A stretch of 64,000 nt of DNA, from assembly GCF_016125575.1 (NCBI RefSeq), contig NZ_WGLM01000005.1, positions 620,001-684,000 of the forward strand. The letters are read 5' to 3'. Within the stretch, counting starts at the first letter, position 1. Every line of letters begins with the position of its first letter. Under the pieces are notes generated by a model. It ran no database searches. It saw only the letters and a list, made by a program, of their open reading frames with translations, and had not been told where the DNA came from. Of this stretch, positions 9,758-18,290 are shown in pieces. Made by a program: the position numbers and the translations under genes. Source of the stretch: Limimaricola sp. Its GTDB lineage: Bacteria > Pseudomonadota > Alphaproteobacteria > Rhodobacterales > Rhodobacteraceae.

Positions 9758-11149
9758 ATGACAGCCACACCTGCCCTCGCTTCCGTGCTGGAGCGTATCG
9801 ATGCCGATCTGGACGCGGCCACGGACCGCCTGTTCGACCTGCTGCGTATCCCCTCGATTTCGACCGATCCCGCGCACAAGGCCGATTGCGACCGCGCTGC
9901 CGACTGGCTGGTGGCCGATCTTGCCGGGCTGGGATTTGACGCGACCAAGCGGCCGACACCCGGTCACCCGATGGTCGTGGCTCATCACGAAGGGCCTGCC
10001 GGAGCGCCGCACCTGCTGTTCTATGGCCATTACGACGTGCAGCCGGTCGATCCGCTGGACCTCTGGAATCGCCCGCCTTTCGATCCCGCGATCGAGGAGA
10101 CGCCGAAGGGCAAGGTCATCCGCGGCCGCGGCACCGCCGACGACAAGGGCCAGCTGATGACCTTCGTCGAGGCGTTCCGCGCCTGGAAGGCGGTGCATGG
10201 CACCCTACCCTGCAAGATCACCGTGTTTCTGGAGGGCGAAGAGGAATCGGGTTCGCCCAGCCTGATCCCCTTCATGCAAGAGAACGCCGCCGAGTTGGGG
10301 GCGGACCTTGCCATGATCTGCGACACAGGCCTTTTCGACCGCGACACGCCCGCCATCGTCACCATGCTGCGCGGCCTTCTGGGCGAGGAGGTGGTGATCA
10401 CCGGCCCCGACAAGGACCTGCACTCGGGCAGCTATGGCGGCGCTGCCATCAACCCGATCCGCGTTCTGTCGCGCATCATCGCCTCGCTCCACGACGAGAC
10501 GGGGCGCGTTACCGTGCCGGGCTTTTACGACGGCGTGCCGGAACTTTCCAATTCGCTGAAGGCTCAGTGGGAAGACCTGGGCTTTGATGCGCAGGCGTTT
10601 CTCGCCGACGTGGGCCTTTCGGTGCCCGCGGGCGAGGCCGGCCGTTCGGTGCTGGAAATGATCTGGGCGCGCCCGACATGCGAGGTCAACGGTATTGCGG
10701 GCGGCTATGCCGGCGCCGGGTTCAAGACGGTGCTGCCCAGCCAGGCCCGCGCCAAGATCAGCTTCCGCCTTGTGGGCACGCAGGACCCGTTCAAGATCCG
10801 CGAGAACTTCCGCGCGATGGTCCGCGCCGCCCTGCCCGCCGATTGCACGGTGGAATTCCACGAACACGGCGCGGGGCCGGCCTCTGTCATGTCCACGGCC
10901 AACCCGATGTTCGCGCAGGCGCGCGCGGCGCTGTCGGAGGAATGGCCGCGCCCTGCGGCCTTCGTCGGCGCGGGCGGATCGATCCCGATCGCGGGCTATT
11001 TCAAGACCGAACTGGACATGGATGCGATGCTGGTCGGCTTCGGCCTTGACGATGACCAGCTGCACTCGCCCAACGAAAAGTATGATCTGCGCAGCTTTCA
11101 CAAGGGCATCCGCAGCTGGGCGCGCATCCTCGACGCCGTCAGCCGCTGA
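9758..11149 (+). CDS. M20 family metallopeptidase (dipeptidase)
   Basis: 463-residue cytoplasmic zinc hydrolase of the M20 family (ArgE/DapE/carnosine dipeptidase group). Seen: the metal-binding HYDVQPVDP, GRGTADDKGQ with the bridging aspartate, LEGEEESGSPSL with the catalytic and metal glutamates, and the lid/dimerisation domain in the middle (DLHSGSYGG). No signal peptide. AAAGGA upstream supports the start. The substrate is probably a short peptide or acylated amino acid; it cannot be told further. Divergent from hemA. Confidence 0.9.
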   Translation: MTATPALASVLERIDADLDAATDRLFDLLRIPSISTDPAHKADCDRAADWLVADLAGLGFDATKRPTPGHPMVVAHHEGPAGAPHLLFYGHYDVQPVDPLDLWNRPPFDPAIEETPKGKVIRGRGTADDKGQLMTFVEAFRAWKAVHGTLPCKITVFLEGEEESGSPSLIPFMQENAAELGADLAMICDTGLFDRDTPAIVTMLRGLLGEEVVITGPDKDLHSGSYGGAAINPIRVLSRIIASLHDETGRVTVPGFYDGVPELSNSLKAQWEDLGFDAQAFLADVGLSVPAGEAGRSVLEMIWARPTCEVNGIAGGYAGAGFKTVLPSQARAKISFRLVGTQDPFKIRENFRAMVRAALPADCTVEFHEHGAGPASVMSTANPMFAQARAALSEEWPRPAAFVGAGGSIPIAGYFKTELDMDAMLVGFGLDDDQLHSPNEKYDLRSFHKGIRSWARILDAVSR

Positions 11150-11157
11150 CCCTTGAC

Positions 11158-11180
11158 GCGGGGGCCGACATGGCCCCCGC
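11158..11180. terminator. GC hairpin after the M20 peptidase gene
   Basis: 9-bp perfect stem GCGGGGGCC/GGCCCCCGC with a 5-nt loop between two convergent genes. No T tract. Confidence 0.5.
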
Positions 11181-11189
11181 CCCCGGGCC

Positions 11190-11408
11190 TCAGCCGGCGG
11201 TCGCGATGCGGCCGAGCTTGGCCAGCAGCAGCAGCCAGGGCGTGGCGTGCAGCAGCAGGTCGAAGATGTCGATGGGCCTGCTCAGCGTGCCGGAAAACAG
11301 CATCCGCAGCTTCTCGACGATATGCGGCTCGGGCATGAAGGGCGCGAGGCCCAGCGTGAGGGCCGCGATGATCAGCAGGTTCAGCGGCAGTTGATCGAGA
11401 AAGGACAT
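11190..11408 (-). CDS. small hydrophobic protein, unknown function
   Basis: 72 residues with two hydrophobic segments (about 6-24, LPLNLLIIAALTLGLAPF, and 50-65, LLLHATPWLLLLAKLG) separated by a polar loop EPHIVEKLRMLFSG. It begins MSFLDQLP. Probably a small inner-membrane protein. The start at 11408 is preferred to the in-frame 11453 because the extension is basic and lacks hydrophobic character. No recognised family; similar small proteins are, as far as I recall, common in Rhodobacteraceae. Confidence 0.65.
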   Translation of the reverse strand: MSFLDQLPLNLLIIAALTLGLAPFMPEPHIVEKLRMLFSGTLSRPIDIFDLLLHATPWLLLLAKLGRIATAG

Positions 11409-11487
11409 GGGGCAGTCTCCGTTTGGCTGCGCCCGCCATATCGCGGCCCGCAACGGAAATCCATGCCAAAAATGGAATGTGTTGAAA

Positions 11488-11564
11488 TGGCGCGGTTGAC
11501 GGGGCTCGAACCCGCGACCCCCGGCGTGACAGGCCGGTACTCTAACCGACTGAGCTACAACCGC
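11488..11564 (-). tRNA. tRNA-Asp (GTC), copy 1
   Basis: 77 nt including encoded CCA. Acceptor stem GCGGTTG/CAACCGC, discriminator G, D-loop AGTCGGTTAGA, anticodon loop CTGTCAC with GTC, T arm GGTTCGAGCC. Identical to the copy at 11594-11670, 29 bp away, suggesting tandem duplication. Confidence 0.97.
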
Positions 11565-11593
11565 GCATGGGCGACGGTGACAGGGGCAGGCAG

Positions 11594-11670
11594 TGGCGCG
11601 GTTGACGGGGCTCGAACCCGCGACCCCCGGCGTGACAGGCCGGTACTCTAACCGACTGAGCTACAACCGC
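11594..11670 (-). tRNA. tRNA-Asp (GTC), copy 2
   Basis: 77 nt including CCA, sequence identical to copy 1. The two genes probably share a transcript, this copy being upstream. Confidence 0.97.
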
Positions 11671-11768
11671 GCGTCTGCCGCCCGGTGCTGCCACCGAACG
11701 TGAAGCGGCTTCTATGCGGCAGGGGGTCCGGCGTCAAGCGGCGCAGGCAAAAAACGCGGCGCGAAATC

Positions 11769-11844
<76 letters not shown>

Positions 11845-11891
11845 GCGCCGGCGTCATTAGCCGCCCTTCCGCGACGGCGCAAGTCGCCCAT

Positions 11892-12479
11892 TCAGGGGGC
11901 GAGTTCTTCGTGCCGCCCGGCATGGACACGGTGGATCACCCCCTGCCCGCCCGGCAACTCGGCAAGCCGTGCCATCCCCCAGCCCAACGCGACAAGACGC
12001 AGGAAACGGCTGGTGATGCCGTGTGTCACCACGACCGCCGGTCCGGCCAGACCGGACAGAAATGCCTCGGCCCGGCCAGCGATCTCGGCAAAACTTTCGC
12101 CTCCCGGTGCGGCGGCGTAGAATTCGAGGAAATGGGCGTCGGCGGCCAACCCGCTTTCGTGGACGATCTCGTCGCGGGTGCGACCGGTCCAGCGACCGAC
12201 AGATATCTCGCGCAGTCGGGCATCCTCGATGGCGCTGCCCTTTGTACCCTGGGCGGCCAGCGCCAGCGCCGCGGTGCGCCGGGCCCGACCAAGGGGCGAG
12301 GTATAAAAGTGGTGGCTGGCAGGCGTCACGCCCAGATCGGCCAGCAGACGACCCATCGCCTCGGCTTGCGCCTGCCCTTCGGGCGTCAACGGCGAATCGA
12401 GGTCGCCCTGCCAGCGGCCCTGACGGTTCCATTCGGTCTGGCCATGGCGCAGCACATAGATTTCGGGCCAATCGCTCAT
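11892..12479 (-). CDS. histidine phosphatase family protein (phosphoglycerate mutase-like)
   Basis: 195 residues. The catalytic RHGQTEWN motif is at about 11-18 (LRHG phosphohistidine), with the second-half VVTHGITSRF histidine and the acid residue in the GRWTGRTRDE region. The family includes cofactor-dependent phosphoglycerate mutases and small-molecule phosphatases; the short size fits a phosphatase (CobC/GpmB-like) better than a glycolytic mutase. The start at 12479 avoids overlap with the tRNA-Val gene upstream. It lies between the two tRNA-Val genes, all on the minus strand. Confidence 0.87.
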   Translation of the reverse strand: MSDWPEIYVLRHGQTEWNRQGRWQGDLDSPLTPEGQAQAEAMGRLLADLGVTPASHHFYTSPLGRARRTAALALAAQGTKGSAIEDARLREISVGRWTGRTRDEIVHESGLAADAHFLEFYAAAPGGESFAEIAGRAEAFLSGLAGPAVVVTHGITSRFLRLVALGWGMARLAELPGGQGVIHRVHAGRHEELAP

Positions 12480-12532
12480 CCGCGCCCCCGCGAAAGCAAA
12501 ACGCACCCGCCAAGGGGTGCGTCCGCGAATTC

Positions 12533-12607
12533 TGGTGGGTGATAAGAGATTCGAACTCCTGACATCTTCGATGTGAACGAAGCGCTCTACCGCTGAGCTA
12601 ATCACCC
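12533..12607 (-). tRNA. tRNA-Val (CAC)
   Basis: 75 nt with CCA. Acceptor stem GGGTGAT/ATCACCC, anticodon stem CTTCG/CGAAG with loop TTCACAT (anticodon CAC). Closely related to the nearby tRNA-Val(TAC). Confidence 0.96.
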
Positions 12608-12620
12608 GATGCGCGGTCGT

Positions 12621-13007
12621 TTAGCCTTCCCCGTCGACCTCTGCAAGGGGGGCGACGGCGGCAACCGCCTTGGGCCGGCGCAATTGCAATCGCAGCTGCG
12701 TGGCGCCGCCCGCGGTGTCCTGCTTGCGGATCACCTTGATCTTGCCCAGCGGCGGAATAATCAGCGTCTCGCCGGCATCCAGCGCCTCACCCAGCACGGC
12801 CAGCGCCGCCTCGAGTGTCGGTTTGACCACATTCTTGCGCTGCCCCGAACGAAGCGCCGCGCGCTCGACCAGATCCTTCACGCGCAGAACCTGCACCTCG
12901 CCCCCGTCGCCGCTGTCCTGCGGGTCCGAAGGCGTTTGCGCCGGCATGTCGTCGGGCAGGTCATCCTTGGCCGCGGCGGCCTTGGTGCGGGGCTTGGTGG
13001 CGGCCAT
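12621..13007 (-). CDS. HU/IHF-family DNA-binding protein with N-terminal extension
   Basis: 128 residues. A Lys/Ala/Asp-rich disordered N-terminus (1-40) is followed by an HU-like fold: VKDLVERAALRSGQ (helix 1), VVKPTLEAALAVLGEALDAGETLIIPPLGKI (helix 2 and strands), then a basic end LRLQLRRPK. The usual long DNA-binding beta arm of HU is shortened, so this is a divergent nucleoid-associated protein. AAGGAG upstream of the ATG supports the start. Its 3' end is 14 bp from the tRNA-Val(CAC) gene. Confidence 0.8.
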   Translation of the reverse strand: MAATKPRTKAAAAKDDLPDDMPAQTPSDPQDSGDGGEVQVLRVKDLVERAALRSGQRKNVVKPTLEAALAVLGEALDAGETLIIPPLGKIKVIRKQDTAGGATQLRLQLRRPKAVAAVAPLAEVDGEG

Positions 13008-13233
13008 CAGTCACTCCTTCAGGTGTCTGACGCGGACCCTACAAGCTTGCCCGGAACAAAGCAAAGCGCGCAAAGAGAAGATGGCCACGTGCCTGCGAAC
13101 TGCGCCTCGGCGGCCCCAACAGGCGGTGAAACAGGCCTGGCGGGCTGATTCCTTTTGACAGGAGGGGCCTCGCGCGGCACGTTCGGACGCGATGGCCGGC
13201 CATTCCGGACCGGCCCCAGCCCCGGTGCGCAAG

Positions 13234-13662
13234 ATGAAGTTGACCGCCACTGCCTCGACCCTTGCCCTCGTCACGGCCTCTGCCGCCCATGCCGGCGGGA
13301 TGGCGCCGCCCGTCCAGATGCAACCCGCCCCGATCGTTCAGGAGACGAAGGCCTCGTCCTCGTCGGCCGCCATCATCATCCCGTTGATCCTGATTGCGCT
13401 GATCGCGCTGGCCTCGCGCAGCAGCGACACCGGTTATGTCGCACCCAGCGACGCGCGGCTGAAGACCGACATCCGTCGCACCGGCACCGCGCCGAATGGC
13501 CTGCCGCTCTACCAGTTCCGCTACCGTGGGTTCCGCCGCGTGTATGAAGGCGTGATGGCGCAGGACGTGCTGCAACTGCGCCCCGACGCGGTGATCAAGC
13601 GGCTTGGCTATTACCTTGTCGATTACGGCAAACTTGGACTGGAAATGAAGACCATCCACTGA
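13234..13662 (+). CDS. peptidase S74 (endosialidase-chaperone) domain membrane protein, copy 1
   Basis: 142 residues. Signal-like N-terminus (cleavage near AHA-GG, residue 20), a Ser-rich stretch (SSSSAA), one hydrophobic segment (about 45-61), then a C-terminal S74 domain starting SDARLKTDI with the predicted Ser/Lys dyad S72/K77 and ending in YEGVMAQDVLQLRPDAV. S74 domains normally self-cleave and chaperone trimeric phage tail spikes; here the domain sits on a tiny membrane protein, with no fibre repeats. The start was chosen by exact alignment with copy 2 (same length); an ATG at 13192 is in frame, and neither has a good ribosome site. Confidence 0.78.
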   Translation: MKLTATASTLALVTASAAHAGGMAPPVQMQPAPIVQETKASSSSAAIIIPLILIALIALASRSSDTGYVAPSDARLKTDIRRTGTAPNGLPLYQFRYRGFRRVYEGVMAQDVLQLRPDAVIKRLGYYLVDYGKLGLEMKTIH

Positions 13663-13682
13663 CTTCACGAAAGGATACCGTC

Positions 13683-14111
13683 ATGAAACGCACCGCCTCT
13701 GCCTCGACACTCGCGCTTGTCGCAGCAACTGCCGCCAATGCCGGCGGTATGGCACCCGCGGTGCAGATGACCCCCGCCCCGATCGTGCAGGAAACCAAGG
13801 CGTCGTCCTCGTCGGCTGCCATCATCATCCCGCTGATCCTCGCGGCAATGATTGTCCTGGCATCGCGCTCGGGCGGCGAGACGCCGCTGCTGGGCAGCGA
13901 TGAGCGCCTCAAGACCGACATCCGGCGGATCGGTACCGCGCATAACGGGTTGCCGCTTTACCGCTTCCGCTACATTGGCCGGACAACCGAGTATGAAGGC
14001 GTGATGGCGCAGGATGTCCTGAAAGTTCGTCCCGATGCCGTTGCAAAACGGTTCGGCTTTTACGCGGTCAATTATGCCAAGCTCGGCCTCGAAATGAAGA
14101 CGATCCACTAA
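13683..14111 (+). CDS. peptidase S74 domain membrane protein, copy 2
   Basis: 142 residues, same length and plan as copy 1: signal-like segment (ending ANA-GG), MAPAVQM, the shared PAPIVQETKASSSSAAIIIP block, hydrophobic 45-61, then S74 domain with SDERLKTDI (S72, K77) and YEGVMAQDVLKVRPDAV. AAAGGA upstream supports the ATG. Twenty bases separate it from copy 1, so the three copies are probably one operon. If the N-terminal signal is cleaved and 45-61 spans the membrane, the S74 domain would face the cytoplasm; if the signal is an anchor, the reverse. Function unknown. Confidence 0.82.
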   Translation: MKRTASASTLALVAATAANAGGMAPAVQMTPAPIVQETKASSSSAAIIIPLILAAMIVLASRSGGETPLLGSDERLKTDIRRIGTAHNGLPLYRFRYIGRTTEYEGVMAQDVLKVRPDAVAKRFGFYAVNYAKLGLEMKTIH

Positions 14112-14145
14112 TCAACTGTTACAATTTGAAAAAGGAAGACCGACC

Positions 14146-14358
14146 ATGAAACGTTTCGCTGCCGCCTCTGCGCTGCTGCTTGCCGCCACCTCCGCCAGTG
14201 CTGGCGGCATGGCCCCCGCCATTGAAATGGCCCCTGCCCCGATCGTGCAGGAAACCAAGGCGTCGTCCTCGTCGGCCGCCATCATCATCCCGCTGATCCT
14301 GATCACGTTCCTCCTGATCGCCAGCGGATCAAGCGACCCGATCAAAACGCCCGGCTGA
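14146..14358 (+). CDS. short paralog lacking the S74 domain, copy 3
   Basis: 70 residues matching the first two-thirds of copies 1 and 2 (signal segment, GGMAPAIEM, PAPIVQETKASSSSAAIIIP, hydrophobic helix) and ending SGSSDPIKTPG where the S74 domain would begin. AAGGAAG upstream of the ATG supports translation. A 65-base block (14236-14300) differs from copy 2 (13776-13840) at one position. It may be a natural short form or a truncated duplicate; the intact start, ribosome site and strong terminator after it favour a real gene. Confidence 0.7.
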   Translation: MKRFAAASALLLAATSASAGGMAPAIEMAPAPIVQETKASSSSAAIIIPLILITFLLIASGSSDPIKTPG

Positions 14359-14390
14359 GGCACAATCGCGCACAGGTGCCCGAAAGAAAC

Positions 14391-14424
14391 AAGAAGGGCG
14401 CGCCCGCTGGGGCGCGCCCTTCTT
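14391..14424. terminator. bidirectional terminator between the S74 array and lon
   Basis: 15-bp perfect stem (AAGAAGGGCGCGCCC and its complement) with a 4-nt loop GCTG; A and T runs at the stem ends serve both directions. Between convergent genes. Confidence 0.9.
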
Positions 14425-14447
14425 CATTCATTTGGCGACCGTGGTGA

Positions 14448-16859
14448 TCAGTGCGCCGTCGCCGGCGCAACATCTTCCGAACCGGCGGCCAGACGCTTGT
14501 CCGCAGCGGCCTCCTCGGCCTCGAAATCCCACTCGATCGGCACAGGCTGGCGCACCAGCGCGTGCTGCAGCACCTCCGAGACGTGTTTGACGGGGATGAT
14601 CTGCAACCCCTCCTTCACGTTATCGGGGATCTCCGGCAGGTCCTTTTCGTTCTCGGCCGGGATCAGCACCGTCTTGATTCCCGCGCGCAGCGCGGCCAGC
14701 AACTTTTCCTTCAGCCCGCCGATCGGCATCGCGTTGCCGCGCAAACTGACCTCGCCAGTCATGGCGATGTCCTTACGCACCGGGATCTGCGTCAGAACCG
14801 AGACGATGGAGGTCACCATCGCAAGGCCGGCGCTTGGACCGTCCTTGGGCGTGGCGCCGTCAGGCACGTGGACGTGGATGTCGACCCGGTCAAAGACCGT
14901 GGGCTTCACCCCCAGTTGCGGACTGACCGAGCGGACGTAGGAACTGGCCGCGTCGATCGATTCCTTCATCACGTCGCCCAGCTTGCCGGTGGTCTTCATC
15001 CGGCCCTTGCCGGGCAGTCGCAACGCCTCGATCGGCAGGATCTCGCCCCCGACTTGCGTCCAGGCCAGCCCGGTCACGACACCGATCTGATCTTCGGTTT
15101 CGGCCAGACCATAACGGAACCGCTTCACACCAAGGAAATCGCCTAGATTCTCGGGCGTTACTTCAACCTTGACGACATCCTTGCGCACGATCTTCGTCAC
15201 CGCCTTGCGGGCGATCTTGGCCAGCTCGCGCTCAAGGTTCCGCACCCCGGCTTCGCGGGTATAGGTGCGGATCATCTCGGTCAGCGCGGCGTCGGACACG
15301 GCAAATTCCTTTGCCTTCAGCCCGTGGTTCTTCATCACCTTGGGCAGCAGGTGCTGCTTGGCGATCTCGCGCTTTTCATCCTCGGTGTAGCCGGCAAGGC
15401 TGATGATCTCCATCCGGTCCAGCAGCGGCCCCGGCATGTTGTAGGAGTTCGCCGTAGTGATGAACATCACGTTGGACAGGTCGTATTCCACCTCGAGGTA
15501 GTGATCCACGAAGGTTGCGTTCTGTTCGGGATCAAGCACCTCCAGCATCGCACTGGCCGGGTCGCCGCGGAAATCCTGCCCCATCTTGTCGATTTCATCG
15601 AGCAGGATCAGCGGGTTGGTGGTTTTCGCCTTCTTCAGCGCCTGGATGATCTTGCCGGGCATCGAGCCGATATAGGTGCGGCGGTGGCCGCGGATCTCGG
15701 ATTCATCGCGCACGCCGCCAAGACTGATGCGGATGAACTCGCGCCCCGTGGCACGTGCCACCGACTTGCCCAGCGATGTCTTGCCGACGCCGGGCGGGCC
15801 GACGAGGCACATGATCGGCCCCTTCAGCTTGGCCGAACGCTGTTGCACGGCAAGATACTCGACGATCCGCTCCTTGACCTTCTCAAGGCCGTAATGGTCG
15901 TTGTCGAGCACCTTTTGCGCGGCGAAAAGATCCTTCTTGGTGCGCGACTTCACACCCCACGGCAGGCCCAGCATCCAGTCGAGGTAATTGCGCACGACGG
16001 TCGCCTCGGCGCTCATCGGGCTCATCGACTTGAGCTTTTTCAATTCGGCTTCCGCCTTTTCGCGGGCCTCCTTGCTCAGCTTCACTTCGGAGATGCGCTT
16101 TTCAAGTTCGGCAATCTCGTTGCTGCCATCCTCGCCGTCGCCCAGCTCCTTCTGGATCGCCTTCATCTGTTCGTTGAGGTAATACTCGCGCTGCGTCCGC
16201 TCCATCTGCGATTTCACGCGGGTCTTGATCTTCTTTTCGACCTGCAGAACGCTCATCTCGCCCTGCATCTGGCCATAGACCTTCTCCAGCCGCTCGGCGA
16301 CCGACAGTGTCTCAAGCAGGTCCTGCTTTTGCTTGACGTCGATCCCAAGGTGACCGGCCACAAGATCGGCCAGCTTGGCGGGATCGGTCGCCTCGCCGAC
16401 GGCGGCCAGCGCTTCTTCGGGGATGTTCTTGCGGATCTTGGCGTAACGCTCGAACTCCTGCGCGACCGAACGGGTCAGCGCCAGCACTTCTTCGGTGTCG
16501 CCCGCGATCTCGTCCAGTTCTTCCGCACGCGCCTCAAAGAAGGCGTCGTTGGGCAGAAATTCAGTGATACGCACGCGCGCCTGGCCCTCGACCAGCACCT
16601 TCACGGTGCCGTCGGGCAGTTTCAGCAGTTGCAGCACATTGGCCAGCACGCCGGCCTTGTAGATCCCGCTGGTTTCGGGGTCATCCTCGCCGGGATCAAT
16701 CTGGCTCGACAGCAGGATCTGCTTGTCGTCCTGCATCACTTCCTCAAGCGCGCGAACCGATTTCTCGCGCCCGACAAAAAGCGGCACGATCATATGCGGG
16801 AAGACCACGATGTCGCGCAACGGCAGGACCGGGTACGACGGGCTGAGAGGCTCTGACAT
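14448..16859 (-). CDS. lon: ATP-dependent protease La
   Basis: 803-residue cytoplasmic AAA+ serine protease that degrades misfolded and regulatory proteins. Lon N-terminal substrate domain ([22 protein letters not shown]), coiled region, AAA module with Walker A GPPGVGKT and LLDEIDKMG, then protease domain with the catalytic serine in [10 protein letters not shown] and the downstream lysine. The ATG at 16859 has AAGGA 7 nt upstream; 16922 would add an odd extension. A heat-shock-type promoter lies 83-111 bp upstream of the start. Confidence 0.97.
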   Translation of the reverse strand: MSEPLSPSYPVLPLRDIVVFPHMIVPLFVGREKSVRALEEVMQDDKQILLSSQIDPGEDDPETSGIYKAGVLANVLQLLKLPDGTVKVLVEGQARVRITEFLPNDAFFEARAEELDEIAGDTEEVLALTRSVAQEFERYAKIRKNIPEEALAAVGEATDPAKLADLVAGHLGIDVKQKQDLLETLSVAERLEKVYGQMQGEMSVLQVEKKIKTRVKSQMERTQREYYLNEQMKAIQKELGDGEDGSNEIAELEKRISEVKLSKEAREKAEAELKKLKSMSPMSAEATVVRNYLDWMLGLPWGVKSRTKKDLFAAQKVLDNDHYGLEKVKERIVEYLAVQQRSAKLKGPIMCLVGPPGVGKTSLGKSVARATGREFIRISLGGVRDESEIRGHRRTYIGSMPGKIIQALKKAKTTNPLILLDEIDKMGQDFRGDPASAMLEVLDPEQNATFVDHYLEVEYDLSNVMFITTANSYNMPGPLLDRMEIISLAGYTEDEKREIAKQHLLPKVMKNHGLKAKEFAVSDAALTEMIRTYTREAGVRNLERELAKIARKAVTKIVRKDVVKVEVTPENLGDFLGVKRFRYGLAETEDQIGVVTGLAWTQVGGEILPIEALRLPGKGRMKTTGKLGDVMKESIDAASSYVRSVSPQLGVKPTVFDRVDIHVHVPDGATPKDGPSAGLAMVTSIVSVLTQIPVRKDIAMTGEVSLRGNAMPIGGLKEKLLAALRAGIKTVLIPAENEKDLPEIPDNVKEGLQIIPVKHVSEVLQHALVRQPVPIEWDFEAEEAAADKRLAAGSEDVAPATAH

Positions 16860-17178
16860 GCTCTTATCCTTGTTCTTGGCAAGACGCCCGCTGGTCCCGC
16901 TCATCGGCAACCCTTGTGGCATCTCCTGTTCAGGCTGCTAGAAATGGTGCCGCTTTGGCGCGGTTTCAAGCTGCCCCCTCGCGCAACAGTCTGACCGGGC
17001 CGCGCGTCGCCGGCAAGGGCCAGCATGCCTGAAATTGTCAGGCAGGGGCCGCAGGCTGGCCCCTCCCTCGCCCGAGACCGGCCATATTTGGCCCCTAGAC
17101 CGGTCCTGTTACGCCCGTTCGGTCATTGCCGTGTCGTCCGGGCTCACACCGATGTGTCAGAATGACAGGAGGCCGCGG
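16860..17178. other. divergent intergenic region between lon and a membrane-protein gene
   Basis: 319 bp. Holds the lon heat-shock-type promoter (16942-16970). Two small hairpins follow: TGCCTGA/TCAGGCA (17026-17044, 5-nt loop) and GGGGCC/GGCCCC (17045-17063, 7-nt loop), back to back. They could belong to the leader of the rightward gene. AGGAGG at 17167-17172 serves the next start. No coding potential was found. Confidence 0.6.
16942..16970 (-). promoter_or_regulatory. heat-shock (sigma-32/RpoH) type promoter of lon
   Basis: Reading on the minus strand: CTTGAAA, 14-bp spacer, CACCATTT. This matches the sigma-32 consensus CTTGAAA-N11-15-CCCCATNT at nearly every position and points at lon, with a predicted leader of about 75 nt. 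Confidence 0.78.
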
Positions 17179-17961
17179 ATGCGCGACCCACTGAACCGTC
17201 ACCGGCGCCGGATTGCGCTGGCCACTTTGGGGGGCGCAAACATTGTCGTGCTTGGTGGCGCCCCGTTCTGGGCCGTTCCGGGCGGCGCGATTGCGGGCCT
17301 TGTCTTGGCCGTGACCTTGGCGCGCCACAGGCCCGACCTTGGCTGGCTGACCGATGCACCGGCCTTGGGCTGTGTTTGCGCGGCCTTCCTGCCCGCCCCG
17401 ACGGCCGTGGCGCTGCCGCTGGCGCTTGGGATGACCGGGCTGTGGGCCGCGGTGCTTGATCGGGGCTGGTCCGACAGGCTGCCATGGCGATTGATCCGCC
17501 GCAGTCAGGCAACCGCGACACTGCTGATGCCGGCCTCGGCGGCATGGGCGGCGCTGGTGCCCGGCGCAGGCCACCCGGACGACTACTGGACCGGACGGCT
17601 GCACGACTACAATCGCGACCCGGACGACCCCGAGACGTTCTATCTGACCTTCAGCGACGGGCGCGAAGCGGTGCTGAGCTTTATCGAAGCAATTGCGCCG
17701 CATGGCTGCCGCTATCAGGTCGAAACGATGGGCCCCGAGGGTGTGCGAACGCGGATGGTGCAGCTGTCGCTGACATCCCTCGGCCCCGACCGCTGCCGTG
17801 CAGTCAGCCGCATCGAAGACCGGGAGATGGCCCTTGGCCTTGCCCTGCGCGACTGGATCGAGGATCGCGACGATCACGGGCTGAGTGCCTTGCCACATCT
17901 GCCCGCCCCGCAAGGCGCACGCCGTGCCGGCCTTTTGCCATTGCGCAGAGCCGCGCGATGA
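17179..17961 (+). CDS. membrane protein, unknown function
   Basis: 260 residues, no family recognised. Arg-rich N-terminus (MRDPLNRHRRRIAL), then about three or four hydrophobic segments between residues 12 and 140 (LATLGGANIVVLGGAPFWAV; AGLVLAVTLA; CVCAAFLPAPTAVALPLALG; LMPASAAWAALV). The rest (about 145-260) is hydrophilic, with DDYWTGRLHDYNRDPDDP and a beta-rich FYLTFSDGREAVLSFIE. AGGAGG 7 nt upstream fixes the ATG. The next gene overlaps its stop by 4 bp, so the pair is co-translated. Confidence 0.75.
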   Translation: MRDPLNRHRRRIALATLGGANIVVLGGAPFWAVPGGAIAGLVLAVTLARHRPDLGWLTDAPALGCVCAAFLPAPTAVALPLALGMTGLWAAVLDRGWSDRLPWRLIRRSQATATLLMPASAAWAALVPGAGHPDDYWTGRLHDYNRDPDDPETFYLTFSDGREAVLSFIEAIAPHGCRYQVETMGPEGVRTRMVQLSLTSLGPDRCRAVSRIEDREMALGLALRDWIEDRDDHGLSALPHLPAPQGARRAGLLPLRRAAR

Positions 17962-18287
17962 TCCCTTTCAACCGCTGGCTGAACCCTTCGCGGCTGTCGG
18001 GTCTGACGCTGGTGGCGCTGGGCAGCGGCACGCTGCACCGGGCCCAGCCCGGCACGCCCGAGGGCGCGATGGTGGGCGGTGCGATCTTGCTGGTGCTATT
18101 GGGTTTCGGGCTGTTCGTGCTGCAACGCTGGCGCATCATGCTGATGCTGCTGCCACTGGCGCCCTTCGCGCTTCAGGGCCAGATGACACCCCCCGCGCTG
18201 CCGCCCCGGCACGATCTGGTCGCGCTGCAACCGCCGCCAGACGCGCTGCGCCCGGTCGCCCGGCCCGTCCCCCACGGCGGCGGCTAG
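17958..18287 (+). CDS. small membrane protein, unknown function
   Basis: 109 residues; ATGA overlap with the preceding gene. Two hydrophobic stretches (about 35-55, GGAILLVLLGFGLFVL, and 59-72, IMLMLLPLAPFALQ) and a Pro-rich C-terminus (PPALPPRHDL..PPPDALRPVARPVPHGGG), probably disordered. No family recognised. It ends 3 bp from the end of the convergent tgt gene. Confidence 0.65.
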   Translation: MIPFNRWLNPSRLSGLTLVALGSGTLHRAQPGTPEGAMVGGAILLVLLGFGLFVLQRWRIMLMLLPLAPFALQGQMTPPALPPRHDLVALQPPPDALRPVARPVPHGGG

Positions 18288-18290
18288 CCG

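Noticed and set aside
13192-13233. Upstream ATG for S74 copy 1
   Set aside because: Adds 14 residues absent from copies 2 and 3, without a properly spaced ribosome site; the 13234 start gives the same length as copy 2.
13192-14358. Prophage remnant
   Set aside because: No integrase, capsid, tail or lysis gene nearby, no attachment-site repeats at the neighbouring tRNA genes, and base composition like the flanks.
15324-16856. 510-codon open frame opposite lon
   Set aside because: Covers the same bases as lon, His/Leu/Arg-rich, no recognised domain.
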